Of a stretch of 36,904 bases of DNA, positions 7,782 through 15,984 are shown one piece after another. Positions within the stretch are counted from its first letter, which is position 1; each line of letters opens with the position of its first letter. A program made the translations under genes and the position numbers. This DNA comes from Clostridia bacterium (GTDB taxonomy: Bacteria > Bacillota > Clostridia > Oscillospirales > RGIG5554), in assembly GCA_017507855.1 (NCBI GenBank), contig JAFWAE010000032.1, forward strand, positions 1 to 36,904, in the 5' to 3' direction. Under the pieces are notes generated by a model. The model was given only the letters and a program-made list of their open reading frames with translations. It did no database searches and had not been told where the DNA came from.

Positions 7782-9023
7782 ATGCCCAACAAAACCGAGA
7801 ACGAATCCAGGCCCCTGACCTGTTCTTTTTGCGGAAAGCCCGCTTCCAAAAATCGCCGCGTGATCTCCGCCCCGGTCATGCTCAACGGCATCACCCCCTG
7901 CATTTGCTACGAATGCGTGGAGATCCGCAACGATATTTTGGAGGAAGAGGCGGAAAAGGCCCGCGCCGATAAGCTGGCGCAGATGACCCTTCCCCGCCCC
8001 GCCGAGATCAAGGCAGCCCTGGACACTTACGTGGTCGGGCAGGACGATGCCAAGATCGCCCTGGCCGTTTCCGTATACAACCACTACAAGCGCATTACCT
8101 GCAAAAACGATGCCAATGAAGCCGAGCTTTCCAAGACCAACGTGCTTCTTTTGGGCCCCACGGGCACCGGCAAAACTCTGCTGGCCCAAACTCTGGCCCG
8201 CACCCTTCAGGTTCCCTTCGCCATTGCCGACGCCACTACCCTTACCGAGGCCGGCTACGTGGGCGAGGATGTGGAAAACATCCTGCTTCGCCTGCTGCAG
8301 GCCGCCGATTACGACGTAGAACTGGCGGAAAAAGGCATTATCTATATTGACGAGGTGGACAAGATCTCCCGCAAATCCGAAAACACCTCCATCACCCGCG
8401 ACGTATCCGGCGAAGGGGTACAGCAGGCTTTGCTGAAGATCCTTGAAGGCACGGTGGCCAACGTTCCTCCCCAGGGCGGGCGCAAGCACCCCCAACAGGA
8501 GTTCATTCAGTTGGACACCAAAAACATTCTCTTTATCTGCGGCGGTGCCTTCGACGGAATCGAAAAGATCATCGAAAAGCGTACCAACTCCACCGTGATG
8601 GGTTTTGGCAGCGAGTTAAAGACCCATGCCGAAAAAGAAATCTCTGCCCTGCTCAAGCAGATCGAACCTCAAGATCTGGTGCGTTTCGGCCTGATTCCCG
8701 AGCTGGTCGGCCGCTTGCCTGTCACCGTCACGCTGGACGCGTTGGACACGGAAGCACTGAAGGTGATCCTCACCCAGCCGAAAAACGCACTGACCAAGCA
8801 ATACGAGCGTATTTTTGCCATGGACAACGTACGCCTGCGTTTTTCCGACGACGTACTGCAGGCCGTTGCCGAACGAGCCGCCGCCCGCAAGACCGGGGCA
8901 CGCGGTCTGCGTTCCATCATGGAAGATATGATGATCCCCCTGATGTACGAAGTCGCCTCGCGCGAGGATATCAGCGAAGTGACCGTCACCAAGGACATGC
9001 TGGACAAAAAGCGTCCCGCCTGA
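7782..9023 (+). CDS. clpX: ClpX unfoldase, ATP-binding subunit of ClpXP
   Basis: A 413-residue AAA+ unfoldase delivering substrates to ClpP. The N-terminal zinc-binding domain shows CSFCGKP and CICYEC. Walker A is GPTGTGKT, Walker [11 protein letters not shown], with the pore region [10 protein letters not shown] and the IGF-like loop segment [11 protein letters not shown] at the position that contacts ClpP. Sensor 2 [11 protein letters not shown] is present. AGAAAGGA precedes the start. It begins 22 bases after clpP, so the two subunits are co-expressed. Confidence 0.98.
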   Translation: MPNKTENESRPLTCSFCGKPASKNRRVISAPVMLNGITPCICYECVEIRNDILEEEAEKARADKLAQMTLPRPAEIKAALDTYVVGQDDAKIALAVSVYNHYKRITCKNDANEAELSKTNVLLLGPTGTGKTLLAQTLARTLQVPFAIADATTLTEAGYVGEDVENILLRLLQAADYDVELAEKGIIYIDEVDKISRKSENTSITRDVSGEGVQQALLKILEGTVANVPPQGGRKHPQQEFIQLDTKNILFICGGAFDGIEKIIEKRTNSTVMGFGSELKTHAEKEISALLKQIEPQDLVRFGLIPELVGRLPVTVTLDALDTEALKVILTQPKNALTKQYERIFAMDNVRLRFSDDVLQAVAERAAARKTGARGLRSIMEDMMIPLMYEVASREDISEVTVTKDMLDKKRPA

Positions 9024-9048
9024 ATTCTGAAAGTTTAAGGAGACATCC

Positions 9049-11406
9049 ATGAAGCACTATGTCGAAGCCGTGGAGGAGACCTCCCTGCCCGTATTGGCTT
9101 TGCGCGGGCTGACCGTCTTCCCCGGTATGACGATGCATTTTGATATTGTTCGTAAAAAGTCGGTGGCGGCCGCGGAACGCGCGGTGAAAAACGCCACCCC
9201 TTTGTTACTGATCACCCAAAAGGATATTTCGGTGGAGGATCCTACCCCCGCCGACCTGTACACGGTAGGCACGGTTTCCAAGGTCAAGCAGATGATGCGT
9301 CTGCAGGACGGAAACTTTCGCGTGCTGGTAGAGGGGATTGCCCGCGGCGAAGTGCTGGAATACATGCGCACAGAGCCCTATTTCCGCGCCCGCGTGCTGC
9401 AAAAGGAGATCGCCGTGGTGGACTATCCCTCCGTCAAGCAGGAGGCCCTGATGCGCCGCCTGCTGGACCTGCTGCACGAATATGCGGAAATGTCCCCCCG
9501 CCTTTCCCCGGAGCTGGTGTTGGCCGCCGTGGGCACCAAGGATCTGGCTGTGCTTTGCGACTTTTTGGCCTCCAACCTGATGCTCCGCTCTGAAGACAAG
9601 CAGGAGATCCTGGAGGAATTTGACCCCATCCGTCGAGCCGAGCGTCTGATCGTACTGCTGGACCGTGAGATCGAGATCCTCAACGCCGAGCACGAAATCG
9701 AGGATAAGGTCAAAGAGCAGATCGACCGCCACCAGCGTGAATATTACCTGCGCGAGCAGATCAAAGCCATTCAAGACGAACTGGGCGACGGAGACAATCC
9801 CGCCGGTGAAGCGTTGGATTTTCACGAGCGCATCCGCCGTTGCGGTGCCCCTGACGAAGCTAAGCAAAAGCTGCATCAGGAGGCCGACCGTCTTTCCAAA
9901 ATGGCTCCCGGCACCCCGGAGGCCACGGTGGTTCGCACCTATTTGGACACCTGTTTGGAGCTTCCCTGGAACAAGCAGACCAAAGAACGAACCGACGTAG
10001 CTCACGCCAAAAAGGTGCTGGATGCCGACCATTACGGCATGGAAAAGGTCAAGGAGCGCATTTTGGAATCCATTGCCGTGCGTGCTCTGGCTCCCGATAT
10101 CAAAGGGCAAATTCTTTGCCTGGTAGGCGCTCCCGGCGTAGGCAAAACCTCCATCGGCCGCTCTGTAGCCAAGGCCCTTAACCGCAAATTCGCCCGCATT
10201 TCCCTTGGTGGTGTGCGCGACGAGGCGGAGATCCGCGGCCACCGCAAAACCTATATCGGCTCCATGCCCGGCCGCATTATGAATGCGGTCAAAACGGCAG
10301 GCAGCTCCAACGCCCTGATCCTATTGGACGAGATCGATAAGCTGGGTAACGACTATCGCGGCGATCCCGCCGCCGCCTTGCTGGAGGTACTGGACAGCGA
10401 ACAAAACCATTCCTTCCGCGACCACTATATCGAGCTTCCCTTCGATCTCAGCCGCGTGCTGTTCATCACCACGGCCAACACCACTGAGACCATTCCCCGC
10501 CCGTTGCTGGACCGCATGGAGGTCATTGAGCTTCCCTCCTACACCCGCGAGGAAAAGCTGGAGATCGCCAAGCGTCACTTGGTGGGAAAGCAATCCAAAC
10601 GCCACGGCTTAAAGCGAAGCGACTTTTCCCTTTCCAACGACACCCTGCGCGCCCTGATCGACGGTTACACCCGCGAGGCAGGCGTGCGCGGTCTGGAGCG
10701 TGAAATGGCCTCCCTGTTCCGCAAGATCGCCTATCGCAAGGTGGAGGGCCAGCAGGGCCGCATTACCGTAAAGCCGGATAATCTGGAATCCTTTTTAGGC
10801 CCCGAAAAATTCAAGCCTGAAAAGGCAGACCGTGCCGATCAGATCGGTGTGGTCAACGGCCTGGCCTGGACCCAGGTAGGCGGCGAGCTGCTCAGCGTAG
10901 AGGTCAACATTATGGACGGAAGCGGCAAGATCGAGCTGACGGGCCAAATGGGTGACGTCATGAAAGAGTCCGCCAAGGCGGCCGTCAGTTACATTCGCTC
11001 TCGCTGGAACGAATTGGGTATCGCCGATCCCGATTTTTATAAAAACAAAGACATTCACATCCATATTCCGGAAGGTGCCGTTCCCAAGGACGGGCCTTCT
11101 GCCGGCATCACCATGGCCACGGCCCTGGTCTCTCACCTCAGCGGAAGACCCGTGCGCCACGACGTAGCCATGACCGGCGAGATCACCCTGCGCGGGCGGG
11201 TCCTGCCCATTGGCGGTCTGCGCGAAAAGACCATGGCAGCCTATATTCACGGCATGAAGACCGTGATCATTCCCGAAGAAAACCTATCCGATCTGGCCGA
11301 GTTGGCCCCCACCGTGCGGGACGCGCTGACCTTTGTCCCCGCCCAAACCATGGAGACCGTGCTGGCCGCGGCCCTGCTCCCCTCCGAGGTGGAAGTTCAT
11401 GTTTAA
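9049..11406 (+). CDS. lon: ATP-dependent protease LonA
   Basis: A 785-residue protease degrading misfolded and regulatory proteins. The N-terminal substrate-binding domain starts [16 protein letters not shown]. Then come a coiled-coil segment ([18 protein letters not shown]-like, around 225-245) and an AAA+ module with Walker A GAPGVGKT (360-367) and Walker [11 protein letters not shown]. The protease domain carries Ser684 in PKDGPSAG and Lys727 in LREKTMAAY, the Ser-Lys dyad. AAGGAG precedes the start. The last 8 bases overlap engB, as expected for the lon-engB pair of Firmicutes. Confidence 0.98.
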   Translation: MKHYVEAVEETSLPVLALRGLTVFPGMTMHFDIVRKKSVAAAERAVKNATPLLLITQKDISVEDPTPADLYTVGTVSKVKQMMRLQDGNFRVLVEGIARGEVLEYMRTEPYFRARVLQKEIAVVDYPSVKQEALMRRLLDLLHEYAEMSPRLSPELVLAAVGTKDLAVLCDFLASNLMLRSEDKQEILEEFDPIRRAERLIVLLDREIEILNAEHEIEDKVKEQIDRHQREYYLREQIKAIQDELGDGDNPAGEALDFHERIRRCGAPDEAKQKLHQEADRLSKMAPGTPEATVVRTYLDTCLELPWNKQTKERTDVAHAKKVLDADHYGMEKVKERILESIAVRALAPDIKGQILCLVGAPGVGKTSIGRSVAKALNRKFARISLGGVRDEAEIRGHRKTYIGSMPGRIMNAVKTAGSSNALILLDEIDKLGNDYRGDPAAALLEVLDSEQNHSFRDHYIELPFDLSRVLFITTANTTETIPRPLLDRMEVIELPSYTREEKLEIAKRHLVGKQSKRHGLKRSDFSLSNDTLRALIDGYTREAGVRGLEREMASLFRKIAYRKVEGQQGRITVKPDNLESFLGPEKFKPEKADRADQIGVVNGLAWTQVGGELLSVEVNIMDGSGKIELTGQMGDVMKESAKAAVSYIRSRWNELGIADPDFYKNKDIHIHIPEGAVPKDGPSAGITMATALVSHLSGRPVRHDVAMTGEITLRGRVLPIGGLREKTMAAYIHGMKTVIIPEENLSDLAELAPTVRDALTFVPAQTMETVLAAALLPSEVEVHV

Positions 11407-11983
11407 AAAGATCGATTTTGTACGCTCTGCCGGTGCCCCCAATCAATTTTTGCGCGACGGGCGCCCTCACGTGGTTTTCTCCGGCAAATCCAACGTAGGC
11501 AAATCCTCTGCCATTTGCAAGCTGGCCAACCGCAAGAATCTGGCCAGGGTCAGCGCCCAGCCGGGCAAGACCGTGACCGTCAATTTCTTTTTGGCGGACG
11601 ACAGCTTTTATCTGGTGGATCTGCCCGGTTACGGCTACGCCAAACGCCCCCGCTCTCAAATTGAGGCCCTGGCCAAGATCACCGAAGGGTATCTTTTTTC
11701 CGACTGTCCCATTTGCCTGATCCTGCAATTGCTGGACCTGCGCCATCCCCCCACGGCAGACGATCTGCTGATGATTGATTGGTTGCGCCAGTCGGGACGT
11801 GCCTGGGCTGTTTTGGCTACTAAGGCCGATAAGCTTTCTCCCACGGCAGCGTCCAAGGCCCTGGAGGCTTTGCGCCAACAGCTGGGAGAAGACGTCCCCG
11901 TGATCGCCTTTTCCGCCCAAAGCGGTCAGGGCAAGGAACAGGCTTTGGCTTGGATCTCTTCTGCCATCATGGCCAAAGGATAA
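11399..11983 (+). CDS. engB: Ribosome biogenesis GTPase EngB (YsxC/YihA)
   Basis: A 194-residue TRAFAC GTPase needed for 50S assembly. G motifs are visible: G1 GKSNVGKSS (position of the usual GRSNVGKSS), the G2 region QPGKTVTVNFF, G3 DLPGYGYA, G4 TKADKL and G5 SAQSG. The longer open frame begins inside lon; the start at 11399 ([11 protein letters not shown]) is the family start and overlaps the lon end by 8 bases, suggesting translational coupling. The second G1 residue is Lys instead of the common Arg, a mild substitution. Confidence 0.96.
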   Translation: MFKKIDFVRSAGAPNQFLRDGRPHVVFSGKSNVGKSSAICKLANRKNLARVSAQPGKTVTVNFFLADDSFYLVDLPGYGYAKRPRSQIEALAKITEGYLFSDCPICLILQLLDLRHPPTADDLLMIDWLRQSGRAWAVLATKADKLSPTAASKALEALRQQLGEDVPVIAFSAQSGQGKEQALAWISSAIMAKG

Positions 11984-12013
11984 AAGATTACATTAAAAGA
12001 TAAGGAAGATTTT

Positions 12014-13312
12014 ATGTTTGTTTCCGATGCCTGCGCTTTGAACGACGCCGGCCACCTCACGGTGGGCGGTGCCGACACCGTAGAATTGGCAGAGCGCTTC
12101 GGTACGCCTTTATACGTCATGGACGAAGAAAAGATCCGCCGCAACTGCCGCGATTTTACTTCTGCCATCAACAAATATTTTCACGGCAACGGCCTGGCTT
12201 ATTATGCAAGCAAGGCCCTTTGCTGCAAGGCGATCTGCCGTGTTGCCGCTGAAGAGGGCATGGGCTTGGACGTAGTCAGCGGCGGCGAGCTGTACACCGC
12301 ATTGGAGGCCGGTTTTCCCCCGCAACGCATTGCATTTCACGGAAACAATAAATCCGAAGAAGAAATTTTCTTGGGCGTAGAGGCCGGCGTGGGCCGCTTC
12401 ATGGTGGACAATGCCGACGAGCTGGAGGCCCTGGATGCCTGTGCGGCCAAGCTGAACAAAACCGTGTGCATCCATCTGCGCCTTTCCCCCGGGGTGGACG
12501 CCCACGTGCACGATTTTATTAAAACGGGAAAGATCGATTCCAAATTCGGCGTTGCCATTCAAACGGGGCAGGCCATGGAACTGATCCGCCTGGCCTTGCA
12601 GAAAAAGCACGTACAGCTGACCGGCCTGCACTGTCATATCGGCTCGCAGATCTTCAGCGAGGAGCCTTTCGTCTTGGCCACCCAAGTCATGATCCGCTTC
12701 ATGGCTGAGGTGCGCGCGCAAACGGGTCTTTTACTGCAGGAGCTGACACTGGGCGGTGGCTTTGGCGTCCGCTACGTTCCTGCCGACGATCCCAAACCCC
12801 TGGATGTCTACATGCAAGCCATCTCCTCCGCGCTGGAAACGACTTGCTCGGACACGGATCTTCCCGTCCCCGCTCTGTTTTTTGAGCCCGGGCGCTATAT
12901 CGTAGCCGCCGCCGGAGTGACTCTGTACAAGGTGGGCTGTGTGAAAGAGATCCCCGGCTACCGTTCCTACACGTTGGTGGACGGCGGTATGCCCGACAAT
13001 CCCCGTTATATCCTCTACGGGGCTGAATACGACGTCACCGTGGCCAACAAGGCCTCCCTGCCCAAGAATTACCTGACTACCCTGGCAGGCAAATGCTGTG
13101 AAAGCGGCGACCTGATCCAGGAAAACATTCTGTTGCAAAAGCCTCAGCGCGGAGACATCGTAGCCGTGCTGACCACCGGGGCCTACAATTACTCCATGGC
13201 CTCTCACTATAACCGCCTGCCCAATCCCGCCATGGTTTTGGTCCGCAACGGAGAAGCCAAGCCGGCTATCCGCCGCGAAACGTACCAAGACCTGCTGCGC
13301 AACGATCTGTAA
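12014..13312 (+). CDS. lysA: Diaminopimelate decarboxylase
   Basis: PLP enzyme converting meso-diaminopimelate to L-lysine, 432 residues. A fold-type III barrel is evident: YYASKALCCKAI with the PLP-binding Lys, GLDVVSGGEL, FHGNNKS, GLHCHIGSQ and the phosphate-binding GGGFGVRY. The C-terminal part has EPGRYIVAAAG, GKCCESGDLI with the Cys at the dimer active site, and GAYNYSMASHYN. AAGGAAGA precedes the start. It lies 30 bases after engB, without a lysine riboswitch, so it appears to ride on the operon promoter. Confidence 0.97.
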   Translation: MFVSDACALNDAGHLTVGGADTVELAERFGTPLYVMDEEKIRRNCRDFTSAINKYFHGNGLAYYASKALCCKAICRVAAEEGMGLDVVSGGELYTALEAGFPPQRIAFHGNNKSEEEIFLGVEAGVGRFMVDNADELEALDACAAKLNKTVCIHLRLSPGVDAHVHDFIKTGKIDSKFGVAIQTGQAMELIRLALQKKHVQLTGLHCHIGSQIFSEEPFVLATQVMIRFMAEVRAQTGLLLQELTLGGGFGVRYVPADDPKPLDVYMQAISSALETTCSDTDLPVPALFFEPGRYIVAAAGVTLYKVGCVKEIPGYRSYTLVDGGMPDNPRYILYGAEYDVTVANKASLPKNYLTTLAGKCCESGDLIQENILLQKPQRGDIVAVLTTGAYNYSMASHYNRLPNPAMVLVRNGEAKPAIRRETYQDLLRNDL

Positions 13313-13314
13313 CC

Positions 13315-14724
13315 ATGGCTGTACGTACCGTTACCGCCGAGGAGCTGGCCCAACAGCAAGAGGCCTGCCGCCGCATTTCCCTTCTTTGGGAAGGCAAGCA
13401 CCCCTATGCCTGTGTAACCACCTATGGTTGTCAGCAAAACGAGGCTGACAGCGAGCGCATTGCAGGCATGCTGGAACAAATGGGCTACACCCTCACACAA
13501 GATCAGGAGCTGGCGGATCTGATCGTTTTCAACACCTGTGCCGTCAGGGAGCACGCCGAGCTAAAGGCCCTTTCCAAAACGGGGCAACTGAAGCATCTGA
13601 AGGTCCAAAAGCCTTCCCTGCTCATCGTGCTTTGCGGCTGTATGGTGCAACAGGAGCACCGTATGGGTGAGCTGAAGCAAAGCTATCCCTACGTAGACGC
13701 GGTGATCGGCACCCACGCCCTGCACCGTTTGCCGGAGATCCTGCTTTCTCGCATAACTCTCAAGCGCCGCCAATTTTGCATCCCCAACGAGGACGGCCTC
13801 ATTGCCGAAGGTCTTCCCATCCACCGGCAACCGGGTCCCAAGGCCTTTGTCAGCGTTTCCTGGGGCTGCAATAATTTCTGCACCTACTGCGTAGTTCCCC
13901 ACGTGCGCGGGCGAGAACGCTCCCGTCAGCCCGACTTGATCGAGGCAGAGCTTCGCCAAGCTTTGGCTCAGGGTGCGCTGGACATTACGTTACTGGGACA
14001 AAACGTCAATTCTTACGGGCATGACCTGCCTCAGCACCCCGATTTTGCTTCCCTGCTGACCCGACTGGCAAACGTGGAAGGGAACTTCCGCCTGCGTTTT
14101 ATGACCAGCCATCCCAAGGATGCATCCGTCCGCCTTTTTGAAGCCATGGCCTCTTCTCCCAAGATCATGCCGCATCTGCACCTGCCCGTACAATCCGGAA
14201 GCAGCCGGATCCTGCGGCGGATGAACCGAGGCTATACCAAAGAGCAGTACTTGGCCTTGGCGGAACAGGCCCGCAAGACCGTCCCCAGCCTGGCACTGAC
14301 CACCGATATCATCGTAGGCTTTCCCGGCGAAACGGAGGAAGACTTCCGTGACACGTTGGACGTGGTGGAGCAGGTGGGCTTCGAATCGGCCTTTACCTTC
14401 ATCTATTCTCCCCGCAAGGGAACCCCTGCCGCCGATTACGAGGACCAGGTCCCGCGTGAAGTGGCCGACGAGCGCATGGCGCGCCTGTTGAAGCTGCAGG
14501 AGACCGTGACCCTGCGCCGTTTCAACGAACAGGTAGGAAAAACCGTGGAGGTTCTGATCGACACCGCCGACGAATTCGGCTGCGGTGGCCGCACTCCTGA
14601 TTTTAAAATGGTACATATTCCGTCGTGTACCTCTTTGCGCCCGGGGGATTTTGCCTCCGTCCGCATCACCCAGGCAAAGCTCAACGCCCTGATCGGCGAG
14701 CTTTGCCCCCGAGAAAACGCATAA
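13315..14724 (+). CDS. miaB: tRNA-2-methylthio-N6-dimethylallyladenosine synthase MiaB
   Basis: A 469-residue radical-SAM methylthiotransferase modifying A37 of tRNAs. The N-terminal MTTase domain has auxiliary cluster cysteines C39 (TYGCQQNEAD), C75 (NTCAVREHAE) and C109 (CGCMVQQ). The radical SAM motif is C185-NNF-C189-TY-C192, followed by GQNVNSYG and a C-terminal TRAM domain. It begins 2 bases after the lysA stop with no clear Shine-Dalgarno sequence, so reinitiation or coupling is likely. Its substrate is made by MiaA, encoded at 22225-23148. As in B. subtilis, it precedes a ymcA-like gene and mutS. Confidence 0.97.
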   Translation: MAVRTVTAEELAQQQEACRRISLLWEGKHPYACVTTYGCQQNEADSERIAGMLEQMGYTLTQDQELADLIVFNTCAVREHAELKALSKTGQLKHLKVQKPSLLIVLCGCMVQQEHRMGELKQSYPYVDAVIGTHALHRLPEILLSRITLKRRQFCIPNEDGLIAEGLPIHRQPGPKAFVSVSWGCNNFCTYCVVPHVRGRERSRQPDLIEAELRQALAQGALDITLLGQNVNSYGHDLPQHPDFASLLTRLANVEGNFRLRFMTSHPKDASVRLFEAMASSPKIMPHLHLPVQSGSSRILRRMNRGYTKEQYLALAEQARKTVPSLALTTDIIVGFPGETEEDFRDTLDVVEQVGFESAFTFIYSPRKGTPAADYEDQVPREVADERMARLLKLQETVTLRRFNEQVGKTVEVLIDTADEFGCGGRTPDFKMVHIPSCTSLRPGDFASVRITQAKLNALIGELCPRENA

Positions 14725-14764
14725 TTCCCATCATATAAATCTATTTTTACGGAGGAATTTTACT

Positions 14765-15163
14765 ATGTCCAATATTACCGATCTGGCCCGCCAGCTGGGC
14801 ATGGCCCTGCGCGATGACGAGCGCTTCAAGGCTGTGGAGAAGGCTCGCGACGTATTTGATTCCGATCTGGACCTGCAAAAGGTGATCGGCGAATACGAAG
14901 CCAACAAGCAGATCCTGCAGGCCGAATACCAAAAGGAAGAAAAGGACCAGAACGTGATTCGTTCCGTTTCCGAGCGCATGAAGGAGCTGTACAAAACCAT
15001 CGTGTCCAACCCTCATATGGAAGAGCTCAACCGCGTGCAAGAGGAAATGGAAAAGCTGGTCAACGAAGTGAACAGCATCATCTCCTTCTTCCTCAACGGC
15101 GAGCAGGCAGGCGGTTGCAGCGAGGACAAATGCGCCTCCTGCGGCGGTCATTGCCACCACTAA
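14765..15163 (+). CDS. YlbF/YmcA (RicF/RicA) family protein with a Cys-rich tail
   Basis: A 132-residue, mainly helical protein of the YlbF/YmcA family. In B. subtilis the RicA-RicF-RicT complex binds iron-sulphur clusters and helps RNase Y process mRNAs. Visible are the helical domain (about residues 1-110: RFKAVEKARDVFDSD, then QKVIGEYEANKQILQAEY and VQEEMEKLVNEVNS) and a C-terminal tail with four Cys and several His (GGCSEDKCASCGGHCHH). The position between miaB and mutS is that of B. subtilis ymcA (ricA). GGAGGA precedes the start. The Cys-rich tail is probably the metal or cluster ligand; exact orthology to RicA versus RicF cannot be settled here. Confidence 0.85.
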   Translation: MSNITDLARQLGMALRDDERFKAVEKARDVFDSDLDLQKVIGEYEANKQILQAEYQKEEKDQNVIRSVSERMKELYKTIVSNPHMEELNRVQEEMEKLVNEVNSIISFFLNGEQAGGCSEDKCASCGGHCHH

Positions 15164-15174
15164 AACACAACGGA

Positions 15175-15182
15175 TCATTTTA
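15175..15182. repeat. Left target-site duplication of the 775-bp element
   Basis: TCATTTTA directly abuts the left inverted repeat and recurs exactly at 15958-15965 abutting the right one. Confidence 0.9.
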
Positions 15183-15207
15183 GTCTCTGTATTAGATAAG
15201 TATTGGT
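15183..15207 (+). repeat. Left terminal inverted repeat
   Basis: 25 bases beginning GTCTCTGTATTAGAT and ending TATTGGT, pairing with 15933-15957 except at two positions. Confidence 0.9.
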
Positions 15208-15245
15208 GTGTACAGTTGCCCTTTTATTCATTTTATGGAGAATGC

Positions 15246-15280
15246 AAAAAAAGGAGCAAGGTATGTTTCAACCTTGCTCC
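15246..15280 (-). terminator. Terminator of the XRE regulator gene
   Basis: On the minus strand GGAGCAAGG pairs with CCTTGCTCC around a 10-base loop and is followed by TTTTTTT. On the plus strand no U-run follows the stem, so it should not stop operon transcription towards mutS. Confidence 0.85.
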
Positions 15281-15328
15281 TATAAGCAATCTATCTTTAT
15301 TTAGCTCGACAAACTGAAAGTTGTTGAT

Positions 15329-15700
15329 TTATTTTTCCGTAGGCTTTATTTCTTGGAGCAAAATTTCCGGTGTAACATCAAATAATTTTGCAAGTGAAAT
15401 GAGATTGGAAGTGCTTGGGTCAGATGTTCCATTTTTCCATTTTGATACGGCTTGTCTGCTAACTCCAATTGCTTCTGCAACAAACTCTTGTGTCATTCCG
15501 CACAGAATTCGATGATTCTTCAGAACTTCTCCAAGAGACTTTTTTGTTTTAGATTTTTCCTGTCGTATATCTTTTGAATGGATATACTTTAAAAGTGCAC
15601 GAACAACTAAATAGCCCAAAAAAAGCAAACAGATAAAATAAACAATGCTGATGATACTAAAAATAAGTGTAGCTTGCTTAATTGTAGGTGTAAGGTTCAT
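15329..15700 (-). CDS. Membrane-anchored XRE-family transcriptional regulator
   Basis: A 123-residue protein. Residues about 8-36 form one strongly hydrophobic helix (LIFSIISIVYFICLLFLGYLVV). A basic linker (KSKTKKS) leads to a C-terminal Cro/CI-type helix-turn-helix: LKNHRILCGMTQEFVAEAIGVSRQAVSKWKNG, then PSTSNLISLAKLFDVTPEILL. The DNA-binding domain would therefore sit on the cytoplasmic face of an N-terminal anchor. AAGGAGG precedes the start. It is the only gene of the inverted-repeat element and opposes the host operon. Autoregulation through the nearby palindrome is likely but inferred. The target genes are unknown. Confidence 0.85.
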   Translation of the reverse strand: MNLTPTIKQATLIFSIISIVYFICLLFLGYLVVRALLKYIHSKDIRQEKSKTKKSLGEVLKNHRILCGMTQEFVAEAIGVSRQAVSKWKNGTSDPSTSNLISLAKLFDVTPEILLQEIKPTEK

Positions 15701-15748
15701 AAACTTTTTCCTCCTTTTCTTTGATAGTTAAATGATATCAAATTATGT

Positions 15749-15767
15749 TAGTTGCTACCAGCAACTA
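15749..15767. promoter_or_regulatory. Palindromic operator candidate upstream of the XRE gene
   Basis: TAGTTGCT-ACC-AGCAACTA is a perfect 8-bp inverted repeat with a 3-base centre, about 50 bases before the regulator start and downstream of the predicted -10. A half-site, GTTGCT, recurs at 15793-15798. This size and symmetry suit a dimeric XRE repressor. Confidence 0.5.
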
Positions 15768-15838
15768 TTGCGATATTATCAGTTTCGTTATGGTTGCTCC
15801 TATAAATTCTTATTTGTCTGTTTTTGTTCAGTAACTAT

Positions 15839-15867
15839 ATTATAACATACTTTTGTTCATTTTGCAT
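15839..15867 (-). promoter_or_regulatory. Promoter candidate of the XRE regulator
   Basis: On the minus strand a perfect TATAAT has ATGCAA (weak -35) 17 bases upstream. It implies a leader of about 130 bases containing the palindrome. Confidence 0.5.
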
Positions 15868-15932
15868 TTTTCAAAGACAAAGCACCAAAAAGGTTAAACA
15901 TAAATATTCGTAAAATTGTATATTGGGTGTTA

Positions 15933-15957
15933 ACCAATATTCATCTAATACAGAGAC
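15933..15957 (-). repeat. Right terminal inverted repeat
   Basis: Reverse complement begins GTCTCTGTATTAGAT, as the left end does. An additional subterminal inverted repeat, ATATTGG / CCAATAT, overlaps its inner part (15920-15940). Confidence 0.9.
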
Positions 15958-15965
15958 TCATTTTA
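15958..15965. repeat. Right target-site duplication of the 775-bp element
   Basis: TCATTTTA is an exact copy of 15175-15182. It lies 19 bases before the mutS start codon, just ahead of the AAGGAGGGG ribosome binding site. Confidence 0.9.
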
Positions 15966-15984
15966 TCGAAAGGAGGGGTCTACC

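Larger units (their letters stand above)
15183..15957. mobile_element. Non-autonomous transposon-like element carrying an XRE regulator
   Basis: A 775-bp AT-rich segment is bounded by terminal inverted repeats. The left end starts GTCTCTGTATTAGAT, and the reverse complement of the right end starts identically; 23 of the first 25 positions match. Both ends are flanked by the same 8-bp sequence, TCATTTTA, a target duplication. Removing the element and one duplication leaves the ylbF-like stop and mutS start 38 bases apart, with a ribosome binding site, so the empty site is a normal operon junction. The only gene inside is the minus-strand regulator at 15329-15700, with its own promoter and terminator; no transposase is encoded. 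Mobilisation in trans by a transposase with matching ends is inferred. Base composition clearly differs from the flanks. The 8-bp duplication is compatible with several IS families (for example ISL3, IS256, IS1595), and the family is not assigned. Confidence 0.88.
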
